From contig NZ_JBITGZ010000003.1 in NCBI RefSeq assembly GCF_044457565.1, positions 62,001 to 126,000 of the forward strand: a stretch of DNA of 64,000 bases. Reading direction: 5' to 3'. The stretch is from Kitasatospora sp044457565. GTDB lineage: Bacteria; Actinomycetota; Actinomycetes; Streptomycetales; Streptomycetaceae. The position numbers and the translations under genes were made by a program. Under the pieces are notes generated by a model, which was not told the origin of the DNA, did no database searches, and worked only from the letters and a program-made list of their open reading frames with translations. Positions 18,056-25,842 of this stretch are shown here, piece by piece (the stretch's first letter is position 1; each line of letters starts with the position of its first letter).

Positions 18056-18451
18056 ATGCGAACCCCTCTACGCGCGTGGAAGACCCGCGCCGCCTCCGTC
18101 GTGTCCGTCGGCCTGCTCACCCTGGCCCCCATCGCCGTACTCACCCCGGACGCCCACGCCGCCGTCAGCGGAAGCGTCTGCCGGACCGCCCTGCCCAGCC
18201 AGGCCAGGGACACGCTCAACCTGATCGCCAAGGGCGGGCCGTTCCCGTACTCCCAGGACGGCATCGTCTTCCAGAACCGGGAGGGCGTGCTGCCCTCGAA
18301 GTCCTCCGGCTACTACCACGAGTACACCGTCAGGACGCCGGGCTCGACCACCCGCGGCGCCCGACGGATCGTCACCGGCAAGGCGTACCACGAGGACTAC
18401 TACACCGCCGACCACTACGCGAGCTTCAGAAAGGTCGACTTCGGCTGCTGA
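18056..18451 (+). CDS. Secreted guanyl-specific ribonuclease, RNase Sa family
   Basis: This is a clear homologue of Streptomyces RNase Sa, cleaving RNA after guanosine. A 35-residue signal peptide ends AHA before AVSGSVC, leaving a 96-residue mature enzyme, the same length as RNase Sa. By mature numbering the catalytic residues are Glu54, Arg69 and His85 (precursor 89, 104, 120), all present. Cys7 and Cys96 should form the disulphide. NLIAKGGPFPYSQDG and GYYHEYTV are near-identical to the family. No barstar-like inhibitor gene adjoins. A terminator follows 28 bp after the stop. Confidence 0.96.
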   Translation: MRTPLRAWKTRAASVVSVGLLTLAPIAVLTPDAHAAVSGSVCRTALPSQARDTLNLIAKGGPFPYSQDGIVFQNREGVLPSKSSGYYHEYTVRTPGSTTRGARRIVTGKAYHEDYYTADHYASFRKVDFGC

Positions 18452-18479
18452 CCGGCCGGGGCCTCGCCCCGAGCTTGGA

Positions 18480-18511
18480 GGCGTCCCGCACGCGGTGCCG
18501 TGCGGGACGCC
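18480..18511 (+). terminator. Terminator of the RNase gene
   Basis: GGCGTCCCGCAC (18480-18491) pairs perfectly with 18500-18511 over an eight-base loop, 28 bp past the stop. Confidence 0.8.
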
Positions 18512-18661
18512 GCCGGGGGGCGGGGCGGCGCCGCGGGGCGCGGGAGGCCCGCCCCCGGGAGTGAGCCCGCTCGCGAGGCGTCGTCGGATAGGTTGGGTGG
18601 GCGTGGCCGACGGACCGGCCGCGGCCCGAGCGACTTCGAGACGACGAGGACCCGACCAGCC

Positions 18662-18991
18662 ATGACCGCGCCCCTGCCCGCCTTCGCCGGCCGTACCTAC
18701 CTCTTCGAGGTCGACAACGGCGCGGCCTTCCGCAACGCCTACTCGGCCGACGGCAAGCGGCTGCGCTGGGAGGGGCTGGGCGAGTCGGCCGGCCAGTGGG
18801 AGGACGTGGCCCTGCACGTCGCACAGGTCGGCCCCGACCTGTACTTCGTCAGCTGGACGGAGCAGAGCGGCATCACCGTCAGCCATGTGATGGACCTCGG
18901 CCGGCTGACCGTCCGGGCCTTCTGGACGTACGAGGGTGAGGGCGGCCGGGTCGGCGAGCTCCACACCGGCAGCCTCCGCCCGGTCGACTGA
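18662..18991 (+). CDS. MoaF-related small protein
   Basis: This 109-residue protein appears calycin-like. It matches small MoaF-related proteins by AFAGRTYLFEVDNGAAF, then the YFVSWTEQSGITVSHVMDL strand pair. MoaF relatives are linked to molybdenum-cofactor-dependent metabolism, but this family's activity is uncertain. The ATG at 18662 has GAGGA about eleven bases upstream. It follows the RNase terminator and so is a separate unit. It is convergent with the membrane esterase. Confidence 0.65.
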   Translation: MTAPLPAFAGRTYLFEVDNGAAFRNAYSADGKRLRWEGLGESAGQWEDVALHVAQVGPDLYFVSWTEQSGITVSHVMDLGRLTVRAFWTYEGEGGRVGELHTGSLRPVD

Positions 18992-19037
18992 CCCCCTGCC
19001 CACCGCCGGCCCGAGGCCTCCGGCCCCGGCGGGCGAC

Positions 19038-20186
19038 CTAGACCGCGGCCGGGACCTGGAGGTGCTCGGAGAGCCATTCCAGGGAGGACGGCAGCAGCCT
19101 GCCCCAGGTCTGGAAGTTGTGGCCGCCGGTCTCCAGCATGCTGTACGAGACCTTCATCGGGGCGTGCGCGGCGGCGACGAACTGCTCGGTCTCGCGGCGG
19201 TACTCGCCGTCGCCCTCGCGGGTGCCCGCCAGCAGTACGGAGACCTCGGGCTGCGGCTCGTTCTTCAGGCGCCAGATCAGGTCGGCCTCGTCGCGCCGCC
19301 GCTGGCTGCCCTTGAAGAGGTCGCCGGTGGTCGCGTCCTCGGCGGCGCGGTAGTAGCCGGAGAGCGAGACGGCGGTCGGGAAGACCTCGGGGTGCCGCAT
19401 GGCGAGCTTGAGGGCGCAGTAGCCGCCGGTGGAGTTGCCCATCAGACCCCAGGCGCGCGGATCTCCCGAGACCCGGTAGGAGGCCTCGATGGCCTGCGGG
19501 ACGTCCTTGGTGAAGTACGTCTCGGACTGCGGGCCGCCCGGGATGTCCTCGCACTCGGTGTCCGTGGGCATCGCCGGCGAGGGGCGCATCAGCACCATGA
19601 CGGTCGGCTGCATCCGGCCGGCCTGGAGCAGCCTGAGTGCGGCGCCGGGGTAGTTGAGCCTGGTCACCAGGTTCCTGGCGTCGCCGGGGAAGCCGGTGGT
19701 GACGATGACCGTGGGGAACCGCTTCTGCGCGAACTCCGGCTGGAAGTACTGCGGCGGCAGGTAGACGTACCCGTCGGTGGCGAGCCCGGTGGACGCGCCC
19801 GCGATCCGGATCTGGTGGATCTCCCCGGCCTGCCTCGGGTCACGGCCGATCGCCCCGCCGCCCTGGACGTCCACCCGGCCGAGTGCCTGGACCCGGACCG
19901 GGCTGCCCGCCGCCGCGGCGTCGGCCTTGTTCTGGATGCTGACCGGGCCGTTGTCCCCCGTGCCCAGCAGGTCGTCCCAACTGCTGTAGAAGGCGAAGTA
20001 GTTGTTCGCCACCAGCCCCAGTGCGGCGAGCACCGCCAGCTGGGTGGCCAGGATCGTGCCGATCCGGCCGAGCACCGCCGGCCAGGTCGGCCGCGCCAGC
20101 TTCGGCCACACCCACACCGTGGCAGCCATCACCAGGACGGCGACCAGAACGGTCAGCGCCAACACCTTGTGGCTCGTCAGGCCCAT
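19038..20186 (-). CDS. Membrane-anchored alpha/beta hydrolase (esterase D/antigen 85-like)
   Basis: This 382-residue protein has two N-terminal hydrophobic segments at about residues 8-28 and 42-65, then an extracytoplasmic esterase domain. Its nucleophile elbow GNSTGGYCALKL is at about residues 247-258. A closing histidine lies in TGGHNFQTW near residue 357, and DGYVYLPPQYF opens the domain. This layout is common in actinobacterial putative esterases related to mycolyltransferases. The ATG at 20186 follows an AAGGTAGGAC site. The substrate is unknown. Confidence 0.82.
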   Translation of the reverse strand: MGLTSHKVLALTVLVAVLVMAATVWVWPKLARPTWPAVLGRIGTILATQLAVLAALGLVANNYFAFYSSWDDLLGTGDNGPVSIQNKADAAAAGSPVRVQALGRVDVQGGGAIGRDPRQAGEIHQIRIAGASTGLATDGYVYLPPQYFQPEFAQKRFPTVIVTTGFPGDARNLVTRLNYPGAALRLLQAGRMQPTVMVLMRPSPAMPTDTECEDIPGGPQSETYFTKDVPQAIEASYRVSGDPRAWGLMGNSTGGYCALKLAMRHPEVFPTAVSLSGYYRAAEDATTGDLFKGSQRRRDEADLIWRLKNEPQPEVSVLLAGTREGDGEYRRETEQFVAAAHAPMKVSYSMLETGGHNFQTWGRLLPSSLEWLSEHLQVPAAV

Positions 20187-20546
20187 GTCCTACCTTGCTC
20201 CCACGCCTCGAAAGTCCCGCCCCCACCGCTACGACACCCCGCACGGCAGCCCGGTTCCACGGGCCGGCCGGCACCTGGCCGGGACACGATGAGCAACCCT
20301 AGCGGGTGGGGTGGGCGCGTTTCCGCAGACCCTCCGCCTCGGGCGCGCGCAGCGTGCGGCGGCACGGGGCACCGTCCTGTCCCACTCCGTCACCGTCGGC
20401 ACGGCGGCACTTCGGCGTTGCCCGGCGGCAGCCCCGCCGTAACCCCGACGCCACTCTGACGCCCCCTCGCCCACGGGCGACGGGACGTCACCCGAGCGGA
20501 GCAGGAAGTCGGACCCGCCGGCTTCTGGTGCCGGCAACGCGGCGGG
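20187..20546. other. Intergenic region, nothing supported
   Basis: This 360-bp gap separates the membrane esterase promoter side from the phosphotriesterase stop. It has no convincing reading frame. The right part contains only short GC stems such as GTCGCCCGTGGGCGA. Confidence 0.5.
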
Positions 20547-21476
20547 TCAGGGCCAGGCGGCGGCGAAGGCCCGGGACGGGTTGCTGGTGAGCAGCTGGTG
20601 AGTCAGGTCCGCGCCGAACTCGCGGGTGATGCGGGTGGCGAGGCCGGTCAGCAGGAAGGGCATGCCCGGGGTGCCGCGGGCGGCGCGGGTGGTGGTGTCG
20701 CCGCCGAGCAGCAACCGGGCACCGTGGCCGGCCTCGGCGAGGGTACCGATGGCGTCGAAGAGGCGGTGGTCGGTGGCGTGGTTGGCCAGGGACGGGCCGT
20801 CCAGGGCGAGGAAGGCGCCGGACGCGGCGGCGGCGCGCAGCAGGCGGGTGTCGGGGAAGCGGTTGAGGTGGCCGAGGATCACCCGGTCCGGCGGTACGTC
20901 CAGGCCGCCGCAGAGCAGGTCCAGCACGTCGAGCGCGGCGGTGCCCAGTTCGTGGTGGACGGCGATCGGCGCGCCGGTCTCGTGGTACGCCTCGGCGGCG
21001 GCGGTCATCACCCGGCGGGTGCGCGGCTCCAGTCCGTGGTAGTCGCCGGCCACCTTGATCAGCCCGGCCCGGACCCCGGCCGTGGCGTCGGTGCCGCGCA
21101 GACCCGTCGTCAGTTCCGCGACGAACAGCTGCGTGAGGGCGTCCGGCAGGGCGTCGGAACCGTAGTGCGCGGCGCGGTGCAGTCCGGTGGCCGCGACCAG
21201 GTGGACACCGGTGACGCGGGAGATCGCGGCGAGTTCCGGGCCGCCGCGCCCCAGGCCGTGCGGCGTCCACTGCACCACCGCGCGCCCGCCGAGGCGGGCG
21301 AAGGCGTGCAGTTCGGCGGTGGCGGCCGCCGGGTCGTCCAGCTCCTGGCCCGGCAGCAGCGGGCTGCCCAGGAAGAGGTGGTCGTGGGAGTTGCAGACTC
21401 CGAGGTCGGCGGGGTCGATGTCGCCGAGGACGGTCCGGACCGTCCGGGCAGCCGGGGCGGTCCGAGCGGCCGTCAC
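20547..21476 (-). CDS. Phosphotriesterase-like metallohydrolase (possible lactonase)
   Basis: This 309-residue TIM-barrel enzyme retains the whole phosphotriesterase metal site. It has an HDH pair in NSHDHLFLGS, a bridging lysine in AGLIKVAGDYHG, histidines in IAVHHELGT and VILGHLNRFPD, and an aspartate in LLLGGDTTTR. Family members hydrolyse phosphotriesters or act as lactonases. The GTG at 21476 overlaps the preceding stop by four bases (GTGA), so it is translationally coupled. It is the last gene of a TetR-controlled four-gene operon. Which ester or lactone it cleaves is not evident. Confidence 0.85.
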   Translation of the reverse strand: MTAARTAPAARTVRTVLGDIDPADLGVCNSHDHLFLGSPLLPGQELDDPAAATAELHAFARLGGRAVVQWTPHGLGRGGPELAAISRVTGVHLVAATGLHRAAHYGSDALPDALTQLFVAELTTGLRGTDATAGVRAGLIKVAGDYHGLEPRTRRVMTAAAEAYHETGAPIAVHHELGTAALDVLDLLCGGLDVPPDRVILGHLNRFPDTRLLRAAAASGAFLALDGPSLANHATDHRLFDAIGTLAEAGHGARLLLGGDTTTRAARGTPGMPFLLTGLATRITREFGADLTHQLLTSNPSRAFAAAWP

Positions 21477-21940
21477 CGCGCCACCGCCGCGGACTCCTCG
21501 AAGGTGGCGGCGGCGGTCCGCAGGCCCGCCAGCGCCTTGGGGAGGCCGATGTAAGGGGCGAGATGGACCATCACCTCGGCGATCTGCTCCCGGGTCAGGC
21601 CGATTCGCAGGGCGATACGCACGTGGTCGGCGAGCTGGGGTTCGACGCCTCCGAGTGCGGTGAGGGCGGCGAGGGTGAGCAACTGGCGCTCGCGCGGTTC
21701 GAGACCGGGGCGCTGGTAGGTGCCGCCGAACAGGCTGGTGACGATCCAGTCGGGGAAGCCGGGGGCCAGGTCGTCCAGGCCGCGCAGGGTGTCCCGGGCC
21801 CGCGGGCCGGCCAGTTCGTGGAGCAGGCGGTGGCCGGCGGCGCGGTCGAGTGTGGCCGGGGTCAGCTCGACGACGGGGGGCTGGGTGACGGGGGGCTGGG
21901 TGGCGGGTGAGTCGGGGTCGGGGAGATCGGTGGGTGCCAT
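21473..21940 (-). CDS. Carboxymuconolactone decarboxylase-family protein
   Basis: The 155-residue protein has the all-helical CMD/AhpD-like fold: RERQLLTLAALTALGG, then EVMVHLAPYIGLPKAL, the EVxxHxxxYxGxPxA pattern. There is no CxxC, so a peroxiredoxin-reductase-like activity is unlikely and a gamma-lactone decarboxylase type fits better. The N-terminal 25 residues are a repeat-rich Pro/Gln/Thr tail (TQPPV twice). The ATG at 21940 has AAAGGAA upstream. It lies between the DUF4865 and phosphotriesterase genes. Confidence 0.85.
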   Translation of the reverse strand: MAPTDLPDPDSPATQPPVTQPPVVELTPATLDRAAGHRLLHELAGPRARDTLRGLDDLAPGFPDWIVTSLFGGTYQRPGLEPRERQLLTLAALTALGGVEPQLADHVRIALRIGLTREQIAEVMVHLAPYIGLPKALAGLRTAAATFEESAAVAR

Positions 21941-21957
21941 CGTGGGCGGGGTTCCTT

Positions 21958-22536
21958 TCACCAGTGCCGGCCGGGCGGCAGGCCGGGCAGTTCGGGGCGG
22001 GACAGGTGCAGCACCTGGTAGCGGTCGCCGTCCGCGCCGTCGGGCGCCGGGCCGTGCCAGAGCGCGAGCCGCAGCAGCTCCCAGCGGCTCGGGTCGACGG
22101 CGAGCGCCGCAGAGTGCAGCTCCCCGCCGGAGGGCAGGGCCGCGATCGCACGCTCGACGGCCTCGGCCGGGTCGACACCCTCGGGCAGGCGCTCGGTGTG
22201 CCGGGTGGCGCTGGTCGGCGCGGTGTCCTGCGCCGGGCCGGGCCGGAAGGCGGCGCCCAGCCAGTGCCGGACGGCCGGACGGCCGAAGTCGGTGACGATC
22301 CCCTGGAAGCCCGGCCCCCAGAGGAAACTGTTCATGCCCTCGGCGCTGCGCCAGAGGTAGAACGGCGCGTACTCGTTGACGGGCGAGCCCGCCACCCCGC
22401 GCTCCCGGACCAGATAGGCCTTCAGACCGAGGCCGGGGTACGCGTCGAGCAGGTGGCCGCGGTCGGCGACACGCGCGCGGATGATGCCCATGTCGTAGTT
22501 CGCGGGGAGGGTGATCCGGTACTGCATCGCATGCAC
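21958..22536 (-). CDS. DUF4865-family protein
   Basis: This 192-residue protein of unknown function matches DUF4865 through YRITLPANYDMGIIR, GLKAYLVRERG, the NEYAPFYLWRSAEGMN segment and GPGFQGIVTDFGRP. The fold may be a dimeric alpha/beta-barrel type, judging by strand pattern only. I chose GTG at 22536 because GGGAAG stands six bases upstream; ATG 22527 is the alternative. It starts 17 bp after the TetR stop. DUF4865 genes are often beside TetR genes in Streptomyces (from memory). Confidence 0.85.
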   Translation of the reverse strand: MHAMQYRITLPANYDMGIIRARVADRGHLLDAYPGLGLKAYLVRERGVAGSPVNEYAPFYLWRSAEGMNSFLWGPGFQGIVTDFGRPAVRHWLGAAFRPGPAQDTAPTSATRHTERLPEGVDPAEAVERAIAALPSGGELHSAALAVDPSRWELLRLALWHGPAPDGADGDRYQVLHLSRPELPGLPPGRHW

Positions 22537-22553
22537 GGTCGTCTTCCCTCCCG

Positions 22554-23120
22554 TCAGCGCAGCACGTGGGCCGACAGCAGGCCGAGGGCGCCGCGTACGG
22601 CCTGGTGGAAGGGCTCGGCGGTGCCGGCCGCGCGGGCGAGCACATAGCCACCCTGGACGACGGCGATCAGCGCCGCGGCGGTGTCGGCCGGGTCCGGGTC
22701 CGGGGCGAGCTCGCCGGCGGCCTGGCCTTCGGCGATCACCTCGGCGATCCGGCCGCGCAGCCAGGCGAGCGTCTCCTCCACGGGGGCGCGCAGCTGCGCG
22801 TCGGCGATGACGTCCGGGTCCTGTGCCATCCGGCCGATCCGGCAGCCGCGCAGCACGTCGCGCTCGCGCAGCAGGTAGCCGGCGATCCGCTGGTACGCGG
22901 TGCCGGGGCCGGACAGCCGCTCCTCGGCGAGGGCGCGCAGCTCCTCGGCGCTGCGGCGAAGGGCGGCCGCGGCCAGGTCGGGCTTGCCGGTGAAGTGGTG
23001 GTACATGCTGCCCTGGCCGACACCGGCGTGCCGCTGGATCGCTTTGGGGCTGGTGCCGACGTAGCCACGCTCCCAGAGGAGCTCCTGGGTGCTCTCGATC
23101 AGACGGTCCTGGGTTGCCAT
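22554..23120 (-). CDS. TetR-family transcriptional regulator
   Basis: This 188-residue regulator has an N-terminal TetR helix-turn-helix: SPKAIQRHAGVGQGSMYHHF at about residues 26-45. It is followed by a helical ligand domain with CRIGRMAQDPDVIADAQLR. It is the first gene of the TetR-DUF4865-CMD-phosphotriesterase operon and probably represses it through the palindrome at 23130-23149. The ATG at 23120 lies only ten bases from that element. The ligand may be the substrate of the downstream enzymes. Confidence 0.92.
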   Translation of the reverse strand: MATQDRLIESTQELLWERGYVGTSPKAIQRHAGVGQGSMYHHFTGKPDLAAAALRRSAEELRALAEERLSGPGTAYQRIAGYLLRERDVLRGCRIGRMAQDPDVIADAQLRAPVEETLAWLRGRIAEVIAEGQAAGELAPDPDPADTAAALIAVVQGGYVLARAAGTAEPFHQAVRGALGLLSAHVLR

Positions 23121-23129
23121 GCGCACCAC

Positions 23130-23149
23130 TGTACATATCAGTAGGTACA
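23130..23149 (-). promoter_or_regulatory. Probable TetR operator
   Basis: TGTAC and GTACA half-sites stand ten bases apart immediately before the regulator start, in an AT-richer patch typical of a promoter. Binding by the adjacent TetR protein is inference. Confidence 0.55.
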
Positions 23150-23184
23150 GAGTCCAGAGCGGCGGTGCCCTCCGCGATGCGCGA

Positions 23185-23214
23185 GGGGCCCGCCGAGCAG
23201 CTTCGGCGGGCCCC
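23185..23214 (-). terminator. Terminator of the MMPL gene
   Basis: GGGGCCCGCCGA (23185-23196) pairs perfectly with 23203-23214 over a six-base loop. It lies 16 bp beyond the MMPL stop on the minus strand. Confidence 0.8.
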
Positions 23215-23230
23215 TACGGTCGGTGCGAGG

Positions 23231-25495
23231 TCAGACGGCGACCCGCTCCGGCACGGCGGGAACCTCGGGGGCCGGCTCGTGACCGTGCTCGACCTTCAGC
23301 TCGGGCAGCAGGCGGTCCAGCCAGCCCGGCAGCCACCAGTTGGCCCGTCCGAGAAGTGTCATCGTCGCGGGGACGAGCACCAGGCGGACGATCGTCGCGT
23401 CCACCAGGACGGCCGCGGCCATCCCCACGCCCATCATCTTGACGGTGATGTCCGGGTCGATCGCGAAGCCGATGAACACCGCCACCATGATCGCGGCCGC
23501 GCTGCTGATCACCCGTCCGGTTGCGGAGAGCCCGCGCACCACGCTGCCGCGCGCGTCGCCCGTGACCAGCCAGTCCTCGCGGACCCGGGAGAGCAGGAAC
23601 ACCTCGTAGTCCATCGAGAGGCCGAAGAGCACGGTGAACATCAGGATCGGCACCCAGGAGGAGACCGGCACCGAGTGCGGCAGCCCGAGCAGCTCGGCAC
23701 CCGCGTCGGACTGGAAGACCGCCGTCATCACCCCGTACGCGGCGGCCACCGACAGCAGGTTCATCACGGCGGCCTTGAGCGCGATCACGGGAGCGCGGAA
23801 CAGCAGCGTCAGCAGGATCAGCGACAGCCCGACCACGAACGGGACGACCACCCAGAGGCGGGCGGCCAGCCGGTCCGATATGTCGGAGAAGACGGCCACC
23901 ACACCGGTGACCCCGGCCCCGGCCGGGAGGACCTGCGAGCGCATCCGCTCCAGCAGCTGCGGGGTGCGCTCGTCCTGCGGCCCGGTCTTCGGCTGGACGG
24001 AGATCACGGCGGCGTCCGAGGACTGGTTGAACTGCGCAGGGGCGACCGCGGCGACGCCCGGGTCGGCCAGCATCATGGTGGTGAGCGCGGGCAGGTCGGC
24101 GGCGGGCACCCGGCGCAGGTCGACGGCGACCAGCAGGGGGCCGTTGGCGCCGGGGCCATAGGCCGTGGAGATCAGGTCGTACGCCTTGCGCGTGGTGTTG
24201 GAAGCCGACTGGCTGCCCGCGTCCTGCGGCCAGGTGCGCATGCCGAGCATCGGCGCGGCGAGCGCCAGCAGGACGGTCAGCGAGACCAGCGCGGCCGCCA
24301 CCGGGCGGCGGCCGATCAGCCGGGCCCAGCGCTCGGTACGGGTGGGGGCGGGCGAAGCGGGTACGGCGGCAGCGACGACGGCTGCTGACGTCGCGGCTTC
24401 GGCTTCTGCTTCGGCTGCTGCGGACGCGTCGACGTCGACGGTGGCATCGGCGGCGCGGACAGCGGCCGTGGCATCGGCGGCGCCGGACCCGGCGAGGGCC
24501 TGACGCTCGGCACGGCGCAGCAGCCGGTGGCCGGCCAGCGAGCAGAGGGCGGGCACCAGGGTGAGCGATGCCAGCATCACGGCGCCGACCACCGCGAAGG
24601 TCGCGTACCCGAAGGACGCGTAGGTGGCGAGCCCGGCCAGCTTGAGGCCGAACAGCGAGACCAGCACCGTGAGCCCGGCCACCACCACGGAGGATCCGGC
24701 GGTGGCGGTGGCCTCGGCGGCGGCCTGCTCCTTGGTCAGCCCGCGGCGCAGGCCCTCGACGTGCCGGCTGACCAGCAGCAGCGCGTAGTCGATCCCGACG
24801 CCGAGGCCGACCATGCTCGCGACGGTGGGCGCGGTCGCGCTTATGCTGGTCACGGCCGCCAGCAGGGTGATGATCGCACTGCCCAGGCCCAGGCCGGCCA
24901 GGGCGATCACCAGCGGGAGACCGGCCGAGACGAAGGTGCCGAGGGCGACCACCAGGATGACCAGCGCGGCGACGATGCCGATGACCTCGGCGGAGCCGGA
25001 GGGGGCACTGAAGTTCTCCGGCAGCTGACCGCCGAACTCGACCTGGAGGCCGGTCTGTTCGACGGGCTTCGCGGCCTCGCGCAGCGCGTCGACACCCTCG
25101 GAGCCCTTGAAGTCGGTGACCGGGATGCGGTAGCTGAGGCCGATCAGCGCGGTGTCGCCGGCACCGGAGAGGACCGGCGGTGCCACGGCCGGGGTCCCGC
25201 GCAAGGTGGCGAGCCGGGCCCGCAGGTCGTCCAGGACGGCGGCGGGCACCGCGGCGCCGCTTCGGTCGTGGACGACGACCCGGGCGGTGGCGCCGGACAT
25301 CTCGGGGAAGCGCTCGGCGAGCAGGTCGGCACCGGCCTGGGAGCGGGTGCCGGGCACCTTGAACTCGTCGCGCGGCGTGCCACCGACCGTGAGGGCGAGG
25401 GTGAAGGCCGCCACCAGCAGGAGCAGCCAGGCGAGCAGGGTGCGCCAGGGCCGGGCCGCCGAGGCGGCGCCGAGGCGACCGAGGAGGGAGGGCAT
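23231..25495 (-). CDS. MMPL-family RND transporter
   Basis: This 754-residue exporter has two six-helix units, each with a large extracytoplasmic loop and the MMPL core: VGLGVGIDYALLLVSRHVEG in the first half, LFGLSMDYEVFLLSRVREDW in the second. A polar, Ala/Glu-rich cytoplasmic linker lies at about residues 350-395. The ATG at 25495 has AAAGG upstream. MMPL proteins export lipids, polyketides or drugs. The large SARP-type regulator gene lies just upstream on the same strand and may control it. The intervening region has nested palindromes. Confidence 0.9.
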   Translation of the reverse strand: MPSLLGRLGAASAARPWRTLLAWLLLLVAAFTLALTVGGTPRDEFKVPGTRSQAGADLLAERFPEMSGATARVVVHDRSGAAVPAAVLDDLRARLATLRGTPAVAPPVLSGAGDTALIGLSYRIPVTDFKGSEGVDALREAAKPVEQTGLQVEFGGQLPENFSAPSGSAEVIGIVAALVILVVALGTFVSAGLPLVIALAGLGLGSAIITLLAAVTSISATAPTVASMVGLGVGIDYALLLVSRHVEGLRRGLTKEQAAAEATATAGSSVVVAGLTVLVSLFGLKLAGLATYASFGYATFAVVGAVMLASLTLVPALCSLAGHRLLRRAERQALAGSGAADATAAVRAADATVDVDASAAAEAEAEAATSAAVVAAAVPASPAPTRTERWARLIGRRPVAAALVSLTVLLALAAPMLGMRTWPQDAGSQSASNTTRKAYDLISTAYGPGANGPLLVAVDLRRVPAADLPALTTMMLADPGVAAVAPAQFNQSSDAAVISVQPKTGPQDERTPQLLERMRSQVLPAGAGVTGVVAVFSDISDRLAARLWVVVPFVVGLSLILLTLLFRAPVIALKAAVMNLLSVAAAYGVMTAVFQSDAGAELLGLPHSVPVSSWVPILMFTVLFGLSMDYEVFLLSRVREDWLVTGDARGSVVRGLSATGRVISSAAAIMVAVFIGFAIDPDITVKMMGVGMAAAVLVDATIVRLVLVPATMTLLGRANWWLPGWLDRLLPELKVEHGHEPAPEVPAVPERVAV

Positions 25496-25551
25496 GACGG
25501 GGCCTTTCGGCGAGGTCGGGACAGGCGTCGGGTGGTCGTCGGGCTTGTCGT

Positions 25552-25626
25552 CCGGCACGCCCGGAAGGCCGGGCGCGCACGGCCTTCCGGGCCTGCGTGG
25601 TTCGGAGTGCGCGCCGGGCGTGCCGG
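25552..25626. repeat. Nested palindromes upstream of the MMPL gene
   Basis: A perfect 13-bp outer repeat, CCGGCACGCCCGG (25552-25564) with 25614-25626, encloses an 11-bp inner hairpin, CCGGAAGGCCG (25561-25571) with 25580-25590. Two GACATGCA direct repeats follow at about 25625-25640. The rest of the 25496-25842 gap has no supported gene. The structure may act as terminator for the regulator gene and as leader or operator for MMPL. Confidence 0.75.
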
Positions 25627-25842
25627 ACATGCAGGACATGCACGGCTCGCCGCGACCTGCCGGACGGAGGGTCGCACCCAGCCTGACGGCGGTGGCTTGG
25701 AGACGGCTTGGGGCCGAGCTCCAAGCCCGCCCGCACCCCCGACGCTCGGGCGCTCCGCTGGTTCAGCGGTGCGCCGGCTTCAGCCGCCCGGCAAGCTCGG
25801 GCACCGGTCCAGGAGCGCGCACACTCCCCCGCGCAGCGGGGC

